A DNA stretch of 64,000 nucleotides from Acanthornis magna (GCA_036785705.1 JAWUZG010000978.1:1-64000); one strand, 5' to 3'. Positions 1-12,899 are shown, counted from the stretch's first letter. The notes: a model not told the origin generated them from the letters alone. Numbers and translations: made by a program.

Positions 1-2360
1 TCTCTGAGGTTTGGGGGAATTTTGGGAGGAATTTTGGGGATTTTTGGGGGATTTTGGGGTTTTGGGGCAAAATTGGAGGGTTTTGGGGTGTCTGAGGTTT
101 GGGGAAAATTTGGGGGTTTTGGGGTCCCTGAAATATGGGAGTTTTAGGGAGAATTTTGGGGGTTTTGGAGATTTTGGGGTTTGGGGTGAAATTTGAGGGT
201 TTTGGGGTCTCTGAGATTTGTGGGTTTTGCGGAAATTTGGGGGTTTTGAGGTCTCTGAAGTTTGGGGCAAAATTTGGGGATTTTTGGGGGGAATTTGGGG
301 GTTTTGGGGCAAAATTGGGGAGTTTTGGGGTCTCTGAGGTTTGGGGGAATTTGGGTTTTGGAGCAAAATTTGGGGGAGAATTTTGTGGTTTTGGGGTGAA
401 ATTTGAGGGTTTTGGGGTCTCTGAAGTTTGGGGGAATTTGGGGTTTTTGTGGGAATTTTGTGGTCCCTGAGATTTGGGGAATGTTGGGGTTTTGGGAGAA
501 TTTTGGGGTCCCTGGGGTGCCAGGGATTTTGGGGGGAAATTTGGGGTTTTGTAACCTCTGAGATTTGGGGAATTTTGGAGTTTTGAGGTGAAATTTGGGG
601 TTTTGAGGTCTCTGAGGTTTTGGGGGAAATTTTGGTGTTTTGGGGTCCCTGGTGTTCCAGGAAATCTCCTCAAGTTTGGGATTTCTCTGCAGGAATTCCC
701 CAAATTTGGGATTTCTCTGTGGAAATCTCCCCAAAATTGGGATTTTTTTGGGAAATCTCCCCAAATTTGGGATTCATGTTCCAGGGCCGTTTTGGGGCTG
801 ATTTTAGGGCTCATTTTGAGGGCTGATTTTGGGGCTGATTTTGGGGTTTTTGGGGCTGATTTTAGGATATTTTTTGGGGTCTTTGGGGCTGATTTTGGGC
901 TGATTTTGGTGCTAATTTTGGGTCTAATTTTGGGGTTTTTTTGGGTTTTTTTGTCTCTCAGATGCAACTCCTCCGTTTCTACATGTGCCCCCACATTTTG
1001 GAGCTGATTTCGGGCTAATTTTGGGGGGTTTGGGGCTGATTTCACTGAATTTTGGATATTTTTTGTCTCCCAGATGCAGCTGCTGAGGTTCTACGTGCGC
1101 CCCCACATTTCGGGGAAATCTCCCCAAATTTGGATTTCTTTGGGGAAATCTCCCCAAAATTGGGATTTCTCTGCGGAAATTTCCCCAAATTTGGGAATTT
1201 CTCTGTGGGAGATTCTCCCCAAATTTCAGGGACATTTCCCCGAATTTGGGATTTCTTGGGAGAATTTCCCCTATATTTGGGGGGAATTTCTCTAACTTTT
1301 GGACTTTGCTTGGGGAATTTCCCCAACTTTGGGAATTTCTCTGCAGAAATTCCCCCAGTTTTCAGGGACATCTCCCCAAATTTGGGATTCCCATTTTGGG
1401 GTCATTCCGAGGCTGATTATGGAGTTTCTGGGGTAATTTCACTGAGTTTTGGGACATTTTTTCTCCCTCAGAGGCAGCTGCTCTGTTTCTACGTGCGCCT
1501 GCTCATTTCGGGGCTGATTTTGGGATATTTTGGGGTTTTGGGGCTAATTTTGGGGCTAATTTGTTTTTTTTTCTCCCTCAGATGCAACTCCTCCGTTTGT
1601 AAGTTCACCCGCCCATTTTGGGGCTGTTTTTGGGGCTGTTTTTGGGGCTGATTTTGGGGCTGTTTTTGGGGCTGATTTTGGGGTTTTTGGGGCCATTTTG
1701 GGGCTGATTTCGGGGCTGATTTTGGGGTTTTTGGGGCTAATTTTAGGGCTGATTTTGGGGCTGATTTTGGGGTTTTTGGGGCTGATTTTAGGATGTTTTT
1801 TGGGGCTGATTTCTGGGCCATTTTGGGGCTGATTTCAGGGCTGATTTCGGGATATTTTTGGGGGTTTTTGGGGCTAATTTTGGGATTTTTTTGGTTTTTT
1901 TCTCCCTCAGATGCAACTCCTCCGTTTCTACGTGCGCCCGCCCATTTCGGGGCTGATTTTGGGATATTTTTAGGGCTGATTTTGGGGCTGATTTTGGGAT
2001 TTTTGGGACCATTTTGGGGCTGATTCCAGGGCTGATTTCGGGGCTGTTTTGGGGCTGATTTTGGGATATTTTTTGGGTTTTTTGGGGCTGATTTTGGGGT
2101 TTTTGGGGCCATTTCAGGGCTGATTTCGGGGCTGATTTCGGTGCTAATTTTGGGATTTTTGGGATATTTTTGTCTCCCAAATGCAGCTCCTCCATTTCTA
2201 TGTGCGCCTGCACATTTCAGGGCTGATTTTGGAGTTTTTGGGGCTGCTTTCGGGGCTGCTTTCGGGGCTGATTTTGGGGCTGATTTTGGGATATTTTTTG
2301 GGGGTTTTGGGGTTGATTTTGGGATATTTTTTGGGGTTTTTGGGGCCCGAGCCGTCCCAG
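1..2360. repeat. G-rich minisatellite mosaic
   Basis: No gene is supported; long open frames here are low-complexity artefacts of the repeat. Three unit types alternate: a GGTTTTGGGGTCTCTGAGG-like unit (1-650), a palindromic CCCCAAATTTGGG unit (about 658-775 and 1110-1395), and a GGGGCTGATTTT unit (about 785-2340). The + strand is very G/T-rich with closely spaced GGGG runs, so G-quadruplex formation is possible. Six exon-like islands are embedded and listed separately. Confidence 0.85.
950..2225 (+). repeat. Six dispersed exon-like islands in the minisatellite
   Basis: Near-identical ~40-bp islands begin at 962, 1074, 1472, 1582, 1911 and 2181. Each follows a T/C-rich tract ending CTCAG or CCCAG (the last has CCCAA). 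The consensus starts ATGCARCTSCTSCGTTTCTA and would read MQLLRFYVRPPIS in the best copies. One copy (1472) has AGG for ATG and one (1582) has a TAA. Spacing varies (about 110, 398, 110, 329 and 270 bp). They may be amplified copies of one real 3' splice site and exon start, or simply a conserved piece of a higher-order repeat. I do not recognise the source gene. Confidence 0.6.
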
Positions 2361-2578
2361 TGGACATTCCCGTTAACGGCAGGGGGTGGGGAAGCCCAGC
2401 GCCCAGGCGGAGGCTGATTCAATTCTTCCCGGGGAAGGGATGAGCGGGCGAGGGAGCCGCGAGTAGCGGGGGCTGCTCTCCGCACCTCTCTGGCACCCCA
2501 GCCCAGCCTGCCCATGGTGCGGCCCTGCTGCCTTCGCCTCCCGGCTCCGCCTCTCTGTCTCTCTCACGCTGCCGTCCC

Positions 2579-3082
2579 TGTTATAAGTTAGAGTCAAAAT
2601 AGATTGACGGGAGCCAAGCCAATTAAGATAATTTGGTTTATTAAGCAAGCGACAGCAAGCAAAACAGCGCTGGGCGACCGGGGAGTCTCCGCTCCACCGA
2701 CGGCTCACACCCACCCCTTCTAATGTCTCTGGTTTTATACCTTTCTTGTTCAGTACACGTATATCTTCCGGGAGTACTCTGCGTCGGCGCGGGCTGTTGC
2801 TAGGGGATCTTCTTCTGCCTTCTGGTGGTCGTGAGGCTGAAGGCTGTAGTCTTCCTCAGGGGGGGCTCATACATTGCTTACTTCACTGGATATAGGTCAT
2901 CCTGACCGTACTTCGTTATCTGTTCCCTCTGTTCTTGCTTAGACACCTGTTTTTCCTGGCCTTGCTTAGCTTTTTGTTCGGCCTTGCTTAGACAAGACTT
3001 GTGAGCTTCCTGACTCAGTTTTAGCTATTTATTCCCTGGCTTAAGCAAGATTTGATGAACAAACACAAGGTTATTTATTACA
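2579..3082 (-). mobile_element. Solo LTR of an avian endogenous retrovirus
   Basis: On the minus strand the element starts TGTAATAAATAACC at 3082 and ends with CA at 2579, about 504 bp. It contains a minus-strand AATAAA (plus-strand TTTATT at 2638) near its 3' end, as expected at the R/U5 border of an LTR. Flanks GTCCC (2574-2578) and GTTCCC (3083-3088) are a plausible decayed target-site duplication. No gag, pol or env reading frame is attached. The family is not identified. Confidence 0.6.
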
Positions 3083-3089
3083 GTTCCCT

Positions 3090-3349
3090 CTCGGGGTCCC
3101 CGGGCAGGTGAGCCCCTCACGCAGTGTCTGAGGCACTCTCGGGGGCTGATGACTTGCGCCAGGCGAGCGAGCTGCTGAAACGCTGCTGCACGGCAGCCTG
3201 GGATGTTCCCTTGAGTCCTAGGAGGACGCGAGGCAGGCTGGCTGGCGTGGCACGGGAGTGTCCGGCTGAGCACGAGCGGCTGCATGTGACAGCAGACAGA
3301 CACCCTGTTCAGAAACTTGGGTGTGCCGCTTACCGGCTGTTGTTGTAAG
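3090..3349. other. GC-rich island with a donor-like site, no gene assigned
   Basis: A short CpG-bearing stretch just right of the LTR. It holds a 74-codon open frame (3124-3348, +) that resembles no protein I know, and it ends near TTGTTGTAAGTACC, which fits a splice donor. It could be a remnant of a first exon or CpG promoter, but no CDH2 signal peptide is readable in it. Confidence 0.25.
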
Positions 3350-6258
3350 TACCGGGTTAGTTTTTTGGTGTGCTGTTTTTTAAGTTCTCATGTGCTGTTT
3401 ACTGTATGTGCTTTCAGTTCTGTTTAGTCTCCCTGTGTCAATAAATCTTTAAAGCGCAAAATCTGCAGTAAGCTTTTATTCCCTCTTCCTTTTTTTCTTT
3501 TTTTTCCCCCATACCCAAGGCAGGTTTGAAATTGAAGCACAAGCTATGAATTAAGGACAGGAACCTGCCGTGTTGCTTTTAGGTGTCACTCAGTGTCACT
3601 GGCATGTTAGGGTTGGGGAATCCAATTTCCCCCTTTTTTGGGTATCCATTAAATCAGGTTAGGGTTGATTTTTAATAGTGTGTAACAAAATTGGAACTTG
3701 GGTATGGAATCAGATTTATGGACCTGTGTCTGTACAACACTGTCATTTTAAAAGCTCTTTTTTCCTTCCCCTTTCTTCCATCTTGCATACTGTGAGAACC
3801 TTCACCAGCTAGGTGCAGTGCTAACTTTTTTTCTCCTGTCATCATACCTGCTGCTTTTGGTTTGTCGGAGGTTATCTGTATCAGGTTCTTTTGAAATGTT
3901 GAGCTTTTTCACTTAGTTTTTCCTCTGTGCAACACAACATCTGCCTACCTATATTTTCTAGAGTTATTAGTCAGTTTGTTATTTGTTAGTGGTGTAGAAA
4001 AGCTGTTATTATGGAATTACTTGAAAGATTATAACTGGGACCAGATTTTAAGGCAGATCTGTGGACGTTGTTTATGTACAGGAAATACAGCTTGAGAGTT
4101 TTGGCAATGTGTAACCTGCACAAGAAAGAAGGGAATGAAAGCTGCACTTTATTTTGCTGTTTAGCATTATCTGTATGAGTCTGGGAGCATTACATGAAAA
4201 AATCCTGACAGAAGAGAGGATGAAAGGAGTGAATCTTGTTTGCCTGGCTAAAACAACAATTCCAATCTAGCAAAGGAATGGGAAATCTAGTATGGGTTTA
4301 TAAGAATGAAGCTACTATTAGAAATAAACTGGAACACAAAGTAGAAATAAAGTGCTCAAAAAGAGAATAATTGCTTTTAAATATAAGCTGATTGAATCGC
4401 TCTGTGGATGCTGTCTGTTTCTAAATCAAAAGCAAGTAAACAATAAAGCAGTTTTGGAGCCTTTGGAGCTTAGGTGACTGGTGTGAATTTGAATTATGAT
4501 GACAGAGGACATAAGTTATTACCCTCTGCAGGCAATTTTGGTCTTACTCCAGGTCTTAGTGCATGTATCCAGGTGATAAAGCTACTACCCTAAATGACTC
4601 TCCTGCTGAGCTGCCTCAGCCGAGAATCTGGCAGTGGCGTTTCTTGCCAGCTCTGCCCCTCTAGTAATTACCCCCAGTAGCAGTAGTCACTGGCAGAATT
4701 GGGGTGAGGAATATTAATGTGGTTTTGTGCAGAAACAAGCAAGATTCCCTATTGTGGATATGTCTTCTGTGTCTTCTGTACTCAATGTGCCTGTGTCATA
4801 GGTTTGGGTTTTTTTAATCTGTACAAGCACGAGTTTTAGGGAGCCCCTGATAAAAGACTCCATTAACAGATTCCAATACCATCAGCTCCTTTCAAAGTGA
4901 ACTAAATGTAGTGAATTGAATGCATTTTATAGCACATCTCACAAGCCCCAAACCAGGGTGGTTATCTGAGTATCTCAGCCATTTTGGGTGCAGATCTTTG
5001 TGTTCTGGTTTTGCTTTGTGTTCAAAGGATCTATTGGAAAAGTTAAATGTGGCCAGGGTATTGCAGCAGAGGGCTCTCCCATCCTTGTGTGTCTGGTCTA
5101 GGTGATAGTGATACCACTGACACATCTTCAAAATTGAGATAATTGCAGAGCTGAATCTCTTTGGATATTAAACTGAATATATTATTTAAATATATTTTGT
5201 TAAAATCCCTTCTTAAAACCTTGTTTTTACATCTCTCATAGGACAGATAACATTGCATAATTCAAAGAACTTTTCCAATTTAAATCATTGTTTGACAAAA
5301 CAGGAGATAATTTTGTGTATTAAAAAAATCTGATTATCTGGGCAGATACTGTAGCGAGCTCAGGAGTACATATTCTGCTTATGTACCAGAAGGTGTATAT
5401 TCCTGTGTTGTCAGTCTGTGTATTTTTAATAAATGTATGTTTTCTAGAGAGCCTCCTGCTGGTCTCTCTCTTCCTGGGTAGTACTGCTACCTAAGCATGT
5501 AGCTCAGTGTGCTGGAAAGATGAATGTATAGTTTTATGATACCTGCTTTTAAAATATTGCCCAAAATCATCATCTTTTTGAACTACATCTAGTCAAGAGC
5601 ATGCAATTCAAAAGCTTCCTACCTGTGATTTTCCTTTCTGTTTCTAGAAGTTGGAGGACCTCCCAGAAACGTCACTGGAAGAACCCTGTCGTGTTCTATC
5701 TTACTTGCTTTCATTGATGCTTTTATATCAATAATATAATTTATTGCTTTTTTTAATAACTGAGTACTAACACATGAGACTATTTAGTTGTGACAAAATT
5801 GCATGTTTATATTTAAAAATAACTTGAGGAAACTGTGAGTAAAGTTATTTTTACTCAATACAGACAGTATTGTGTAAGGGGCTTGTCATGTGGTAAGGAG
5901 TAGGAATTTTTGAATGGCTTTTCCTGCTTAACAGAAGCATTTACCAGTTAAACTCTCTGTTTTTCATTGGTTTTGTAAGTGCTTTTTTAGGTTAACGAAA
6001 AGGTTTAGAAAACTTGGAATAGTTTCAGTTCTTACCAGCACCCCCATTAGGATGAGAATGTAAATTATTTTGGGCAAGGCACACCCACAAAACACAAGCC
6101 CATTCCCCAAAGGCTGTGCAATCTCTAATGTTCCCTGGAATTCTTATTTTAAATTTTTGTTGTAAAGGACAGGAAGAACCCATAGTGGCCTTAGCAAGTA
6201 GCCTGTGTGCTTCCACTGACCCAGTGGCTCTACTTGTGCATGGGGTTCAGTGAGACAG
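3350..6258. other. AT-rich non-coding DNA upstream of the CDH2 copy
   Basis: I see no conserved coding segment. Open frames are short, start and stop at random, and share no recognisable motif. No CDH2 exon 1 (hydrophobic signal peptide followed by a phase-0 donor) was found. Confidence 0.5.
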
Positions 6259-6375
6259 ATCACAGAATAAGCTGATGATCCCACAGGGATCATCGAGTCC
6301 AGCTCCTGGCCCTGCACAGCACCATCCCCAAGAGTCTCACCATGTGCCTGAGAGGATTGTCCAAACTTTGGGTGG
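6259..6375 (-). mobile_element. CR1 retroposon 3' fragment
   Basis: Read on the minus strand it gives the characteristic CR1 3' end: GGACAATCCTCTCAGGCACA, then CAGGGCCAGGAGCTGGACTC, then GATGATCCCTGTGGGATC. The extreme 3' end reaches ATTCTGTGAT at 6259. CR1 is the main LINE of birds and reptiles and is usually truncated at the 5' end, as here. Confidence 0.88.
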
Positions 6376-7582
6376 AGAGTAAGGAAGGCAAAAGGAATAC
6401 TTGACATCTTTTGCAGGACCAGTGGTAAAGCACTTCTGACCTACCACTGAGCTGAGACTCACTCGCTGGCAAAGTTAACACTGGCGTAAGATGAGGTGAA
6501 TCTCGGGAGGAAAGAAATGTGTTGTACATTGGTTATTGCAGGGTGAGTTTGAGGAAGATCTGTATTTGGCTCAAGTGCATTTGTAGTTTGTGAGTGATCT
6601 GAGGGGTACCTTTTCCACCTGGGTGTTGGACCATGTTGTTGTTCACCTTGAGGGGTATATAACCCAAGTGTGTCTGATTCATCATTTGATTTGATCCTGA
6701 GGTTCTTGTTAAAAGATCATGGGAGCTCCGTCTGAATAAAGAAGGGCAATTAGGCTTTCTGTTTTTAAATGGCTTATGAAAACAGATACAGGATCAGCAG
6801 CTTCCAAGATGGAAGGTATTTCACTGCCAAATCTTTTCAGCGTTTCACTTAAACTATTTGGTTTTAGTCAGTATTTGTGTATTTAATTAAATACCATGTT
6901 TCCAAAAGGCGCATTTATCCTCTCCTCTAGGCACTCCTTGACGTATTTAAAAAATATATTTTTACCAACAGACTCCTGTAGGGACTCTCCATTCCTTATA
7001 ATCAGCATATAATTATCACCCAGCAGCTGAAGACATAGTTAAAATTTTGTGATCCCCCAAAGAGGCCTTGCAAGGCCTCCCAAAAGGTCAGGAAAAAGCA
7101 GCATTCTCCTGTATGGAATAGCAGCAGTTTTATGGGCTGAGCTACTCAGTGTGAGCAATACAGTGGCTGTTATCAAATCAGAGAGAGGTCATTTCTTGTA
7201 GAGAAATTAAAATGTATGGTAAAATACAGGACCTTTTTTTTTTTTTAATTATGATTAAAACCATGTTACTTAGATGTACAGAAATTCTATTTGGTTTTGT
7301 TATTCCAGTTGAAATGTTAAGATCTGTTTCTCTTAGCTGTGGTTTACCTGAAGAGCTGCGTGTTTTGGAAGATGCAGTCACTCCCATGTTCTCCTAGTTG
7401 AGGAAGGGGGAAAGTCCACATTTGGGTTATGGCTTTGAGCTGTGTGGGATATGCTAAATAATTGTGTCAACTTTTAATAAAGCAGATGAACATCATCTCC
7501 CGGTGGGGGTTAACAGAATGGGCTGTGAACGTGCTCTGTAAAGCTGGGGGATGAACAGATTCAGAGCACCATTGCGGAGCAG
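6376..7582. other. Non-coding DNA between CR1 fragments
   Basis: No coding, RNA or repeat feature is supported apart from a short T-run near 7230-7250. Confidence 0.45.
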
Positions 7583-8230
7583 GGCTTGGTGGTGCTGGCG
7601 GATGAGAGGCTGGACATGACCCGGTGTTCCATGCTCACAGCCCAGAAAACCAGACGTGTCCTGGGCTGCCTTGAAAGCAGCATGGCCAGCAGGGCAAGGC
7701 AGGGGATTCTGCCCCTCTGCTCCTCTCTGGTGAGACCCTGCCTGGAACACTGTGCCCAGGTCTGGGGTCCCCAGCTCGAGAAGGACATCAGCCTATTGGA
7801 GTGAGTCCAGGGTGGGGTCCTGAGGATGATCAGAGGTGGATAAAACACTTCTCCTATGAGTAAAGGGTGAGAGAACTGGGTTTGTTCAGACTGGAACGTA
7901 GGGATGAGCTAATTTTGATCTTCCAGTACCTGAAGGAACCGTAAAAGAAGGATGGAGAGAGACTTTTTACATGGGCATGTAATGATAGGACAGATAGGAA
8001 TGCCTACCAACTGAAAAGCAGTAGGTTTAGATTAGATACTCTTCACTGGGGAGGTGGTGAGGCACTGGAGCAGGTTGCCCAGAGGAGTTTTAGATGCTCC
8101 ATCCCTAGAAGTGTTCAAGCCAGGTTGGATGGGGCTTTCAGCAACCTGGTTTAATGGAAGGTGGGAGGGAGGGTGGAGCTAGATGACCTATAAGGTCCCT
8201 TCCAACCCAAGGCATTGTGTGATTTCATGA
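7583..8230 (+). mobile_element. CR1 retroposon, 3' end, plus strand
   Basis: About 650 bp of the end of CR1 ORF2 and the 3' UTR. Landmarks in order: GAGAGGCTGGACATGACC, a TGGTGAGACCCTGCCTGGA region, CACTGGAGCAGGTTGCCCAG, GGTTGGATGGGGCTTTCAGC, and a GGTCCCTTCCAACCCA end. The reverse-transcriptase frame is broken by many stops. Internal divergence suggests an old copy. Confidence 0.92.
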
Positions 8231-11200
8231 ACCTTTGGTGGTTTAAGGGAAGTTATTTTGAACCGGATGGTAGCATAAAAGTTGCAGATTCTCTTACTTG
8301 GGGGAGGTGCTTGAGAGCTATATGTGTTGGTTTAAGAAACTGGATTTTCTACATAAAATCGTGTGGTTCATGAAGTAGAGCACTGATTAGAAGTGAAGAT
8401 GGTATAACGAAAGGCCTTTCTGCTGTAACTGAATGACCTCTGGGAGGATGTAGCTTGGCACCCACTTTGGAAGCTTTTGGCTTCCAGAGCAATTTCAGTG
8501 AAAGGCACTTTCCTTTTTCTCTAGTTGCACTCTGCGGTTGAAAACAAATTGTACTTGACTACATTTGCTGAAGTACTGAGTACTGTGAGAGTATAAGCTG
8601 TTGCAGCTTTGTTTGCAGCAAGTTGGAGATTTAAGAGAGAGTTGCTGAACATTTTGAATTCCAGCATCTAAAGCTTTTTGGAGATGTATCTGTCATCCTG
8701 CAGGGTATCTTTCTTATGCCTTATGGCAGTAAGTAGAAACCTGTCATTAAATAACACCACCTTGTACAGCATATCCCATTGTGTCAGAAATTGTCTGTAC
8801 ACAAAACTAAAAACGGACAGAACAATCTCTGGAGTTGCAACGTAAGTTGAAAGTGAGTATTGGGTACCATCCTGGCTTTTAAATTAATGAAGAAACAGCC
8901 AGTCTTTAAACACAGTCACAAATGTTTCTGTGATGTGTGCTTAAGTTGAATATTACTGTGGTAATTGCAAATTATTGTTGGTTATTAAGGAGGAAGAGCT
9001 CAAATACATCATTCTTGCTTTGTCACGCATATAATTATGTCAGACATTGTTTTGAACTTCACTGTGAATTGGCTAGACTTAGCAATTGGTAGCTGTACTA
9101 TGTTCAATTATCCTATATAGTATGGTATTTTCTTTGGTGCATACCCCTTGGTTTCTCATTTTACTACCTAGGCTTCTTTTCCTCTAGGAGTAAGTTACGT
9201 TGATTATAGAAGAAAGCAGTCTTCCAAAAACAACTCGTCTTACATTTTGGTGCAATTGCTATTAAATCTTGTGTTGTAGTACATGCAGATGCAAACAGTA
9301 GAAGAGACTTGGATATTTCAGATTGGTAGCTACTGCTGTACTCCAGCGGTGTATGGCATATGCAGAGGAGGTGGTGAGATTATATTTAGGAATAGATGTT
9401 TCTTTAAATGGATGTTTTCAGATATTGGAATTGTATTCTAAATGTATTTACTTTTTAGAAGCAATGGAAATTGGAGAGGGTTGTGAATCTGTATCTGTCG
9501 GTACTAGTGAAGAAATTCTGCCTGGCTTGATTCTTGTTTCAATTAGGCACTTCTCAAAACTTTGAGGCCTGTGTTGTTAGAAGACTTTTACTGGTGGTGT
9601 TTAGAAAACGATGTAAATGTGAATCCTTAGAATTATCCAGTTGAGATTTTAAACAGGTTGTTATAGTATTTTTGGTTTTGGTTTTTGGTTTTGTTTTTTT
9701 AAATCAAGCTGGAATCCAACCTTGGAATTAAATCACAGATTTCATATCTAGAGATGAAACTGAAGTAACAAAGGAGCAGGGTATCAAAACTGCAGGCTTA
9801 ACTGCCTAACTGTATCAAAATGGTGAATTCTTTTAATTGATTGAATAACAGTTTTGACAGTAGACTTCTAATTTACATCATGTTGCTTCATAATTGCCGT
9901 TTTCCTGTTGCATTTAATCTGAGATCTATAGTACTGAGTTGATATGCGTGATCTGATGCCATGTGTGACTAGCTCTCTAGCATCTGGAGATGGTAAAGCT
10001 TATCACTCATTTAGCAGTTAAAAATGGCTCAACAAGTCATAAAGGATGAGGAAAGCAGAATAGTTTTTTAGAAGTAACTCTATTCTGCTGTTGCAAAGTC
10101 TGTTAGTACTTGAGAGGAGAATTTTCCAAGTGCTGAGCTTGTTCAAAGCTTTGTAACTCCACTGAGTAGGTTTTATGTGGATACAAGCGAAGGTAATTGC
10201 TTTCTGTCTTAAAAGACAGGGTATTTTTTAAGTAGTGTCCTTCTGTAGATGAATGTGCAAGTAATATTATCTTAAATTTGAAAGTGTCTTGGGAATTGTA
10301 CTAATCACACAAAATCCTGTAAATTATAATAATGTGTCCCATAATCTTCACTAGCTTTCGCTTTTTGCTCCAGATACGGGGATAAAAATATTTCAGCATC
10401 CTTCTTTACTTAGAGTTGAAATGGTTTAAGTCTTGCAGTATTCTTAGGCTGAACTTGATATGACCCAGTGTGTCTGAAGTTGCAACTTCTACTTAATTCA
10501 GAATGCTTGACACAGGGCGATTAAGAATTGCTGAAAATTTGAATTCTTCCTTCCCTTGTGTTTTTATTCTCAAACAATCTTTACAAAGGGCTGTTTTTGG
10601 AGAGCAGAGTACAGTCTTTTGTTTCTGCATAAAACTGATGGCTGCAAATGAAAGAATAAAGAAGGCTCTCTATTCCTGTTCCCCAGCCTTTGTTTCAGTG
10701 GGCATTGTTTCAGTTTATAAGAGCTGTTTAGTACATACAGATTACTGGAAAGGCTGAAAGATTCCCAAGCACATCGGTGCAGACTTGTGAAAAATCCTGC
10801 AATCTCCTCTGCTGCCTACCCATTGCCTCTTTGTTTCAAAGATACCATGAAAGACTTTTTTTTTTCCTTTTCCACCACATTTACTTTGAAGTCACCTTTT
10901 GTACAGTAGTTTAAATGAGTTTTACTATTTTTCTTCCAAATTGTGGAAACCTTATCAAGCCTGGGATTTGGGTTCTAAAGCTGAGGAAACTGGCTGGTTG
11001 AAATTTTAGTTATTTTTGATTTGCCATCTTTTTATCTTAAAAACTCAGTATATAAATAGACTGTTGGCACTTGGGTACAGAGCCAGGTTCCAGTTTTGTA
11101 GGTAGTCCCGTGGTGTCTAAACGGTTGCTTTATTTGCTTTCTTTTTAGGGTCTCCATGTAAACATACTAAGGTACATAAGCAATTGTACACCGGTGAGAT

Positions 11201-12899
11201 ACCCGTGTAGAAATTAAGTCACAAGTAAATCCACACCGCAGTGAAACCTGATAATTACAAGTGCTCTTACTGAGCATGCCTGGATAGTGTATTATCTTGT
11301 GAGTTAGTAAATTTTTTTTTTCTTGTTTTTGCTAGTGCCAGTGTTGAGCTGCACAGTTAAGACTCTCTTGGTGTAAATGCAATGCAATGGGTTACAAATG
11401 CCCCCTTGTATTAGTGATGAAATTGCTCTAACAGGGCTTTGCAGGCTGAGTTTGGCCGTGTGTGTCAGTGGAGAGAGTTCGCTTCCGCCTGGTCCCTTTC
11501 CTTGAGGAAACGCTTGTGGTTTGAGGTGCTGCTGTCCTGCCTCTGCTTTAATGCTCTCTTTCCCTGAGGTTACTATGCTGAATGGGTGTAACACCATCAT
11601 CTCTTCTTTCTCCTTCCGTCTTTTTTCTTTTTCCTGTAGGGCTTTCTTTGCAGGTGTATGCAGACATGCTGACACGGCCTTGAGTCGGTCTGTTTGATGG
11701 AAGCCCATCTGGGAAAGCAAACAGGAAAATCTAATTGAAGTCTGGAGCAGATTGAAGTACGATATAATCACACAGTTGCTTGTGCTGTCCAAGACCGTGT
11801 ACTACATCTGGGCATGCACATGGATGGGCCTTTGTTTGGCATGTCGGTGTGTTTGAGATTGTGCAAGGGCTCGCACGATTTCTTGGATGTATCTCAGCCC
11901 AGGCTGGTGTGGGAGCTGAGCTGTCTGCTGTGTGCAGTGTGAAAGGGATTTTGCCAATGTGTGCTCATGTAGCCACATGAGAGGTGGGCCATTGTCTTGT
12001 GCAGCACTAAAATGAGACAAAACCAATCCACTGAAAAGAAATCTTAGTCCTTTGCCACGGAAAATATTTGCTTTTGTTTGTTTGTTTTTTCCCAAATAGG
12101 CAACAAGCTGTCCTGGAAAATAACTTTGCTACCAGAAGCAGCTTCTGAACATGGAAGACTACAGAACAAACAAGTTTCCAAATGCTGTATTACATTTCTT
12201 AATGAAAAGGCATTTATGAAACTCTTTTAAGAATGTGATTTGAGGGTAAACTTTTTTAATAAGTGAGAGAACAAACAGTTTCAGTGGCTCAGCTCTTCCA
12301 GTGTGCAAAATTAATGAGCTACTTTCCTTTTAACTTAATGTCCCTTTGAAATAGGAGATTGCATTGGAAACATTTGGCTTTGTATGGTATCTGTTTGAAC
12401 GCTAACACAAATGTAAATTCTGTTAACTTACTGCAAATGTGATGTTTTGTCTTAGTTTACTTATTCTGGTGCAGCTTCACACAGAAATACTCTAAATAAA
12501 GCGTTTTAATGCAGTGGTTGAAGTTATTCCTCTCAAGTAATCTGGCTGTGAAAAAGTTGCCGATGGGTTTTGTGCAACATTTATTTCCAGAGGAAGGAAT
12601 GTTTTTGTTCGCCGTATGATTCCTCTTCAGTCTCGATGTCTGGTTTAGTGGAAATGTTCAGTTGTCAGAAGAATCAAGATGGTGTATTATTTAGATCTTA
12701 CCAGACAAGTGGGATTTGTTCCTTCCGTTCCAGTTGTCATAAAGATTAACCCTTTGCCCTCGCGGTCCTAATTGCAGTTGTTCAGAAACAAAGATTGTGC
12801 TTGTACAAGACAGCCGCGAAGCAGAGTGTGTGCCAACTGGAATGTTCCTCTGGTGAATGTGGGTTGCAGGTATTACATAAATTCTGTCTTGTGTTTCAG
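8231..12899. other. Non-coding DNA up to exon 2
   Basis: AT-rich sequence without recognisable genes. It holds short T/G simple repeats near 9668-9705 and a (GTTT)n tract near 12070-12090. It would correspond to intron 1 or upstream DNA of the CDH2 copy. No exon 1 is visible. Confidence 0.5.

Noticed and set aside
144..764. 206-codon open frame rich in Pro, Lys and Phe on the minus strand
   Set aside because: It is a translation of the G-rich minisatellite; composition and periodicity follow the repeat unit and no domain is visible.
1489..2367. 292-codon open frame on the minus strand (PKSAPK repeats)
   Set aside because: Same minisatellite read in antisense. The PKSAPK periodicity is the GGGGCTGATTTT unit, not a protein family.
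7586..7804. 72-codon frame resembling a reverse transcriptase end
   Set aside because: It is a fragment of CR1 ORF2 and is already covered by the CR1 call; not an independent gene.
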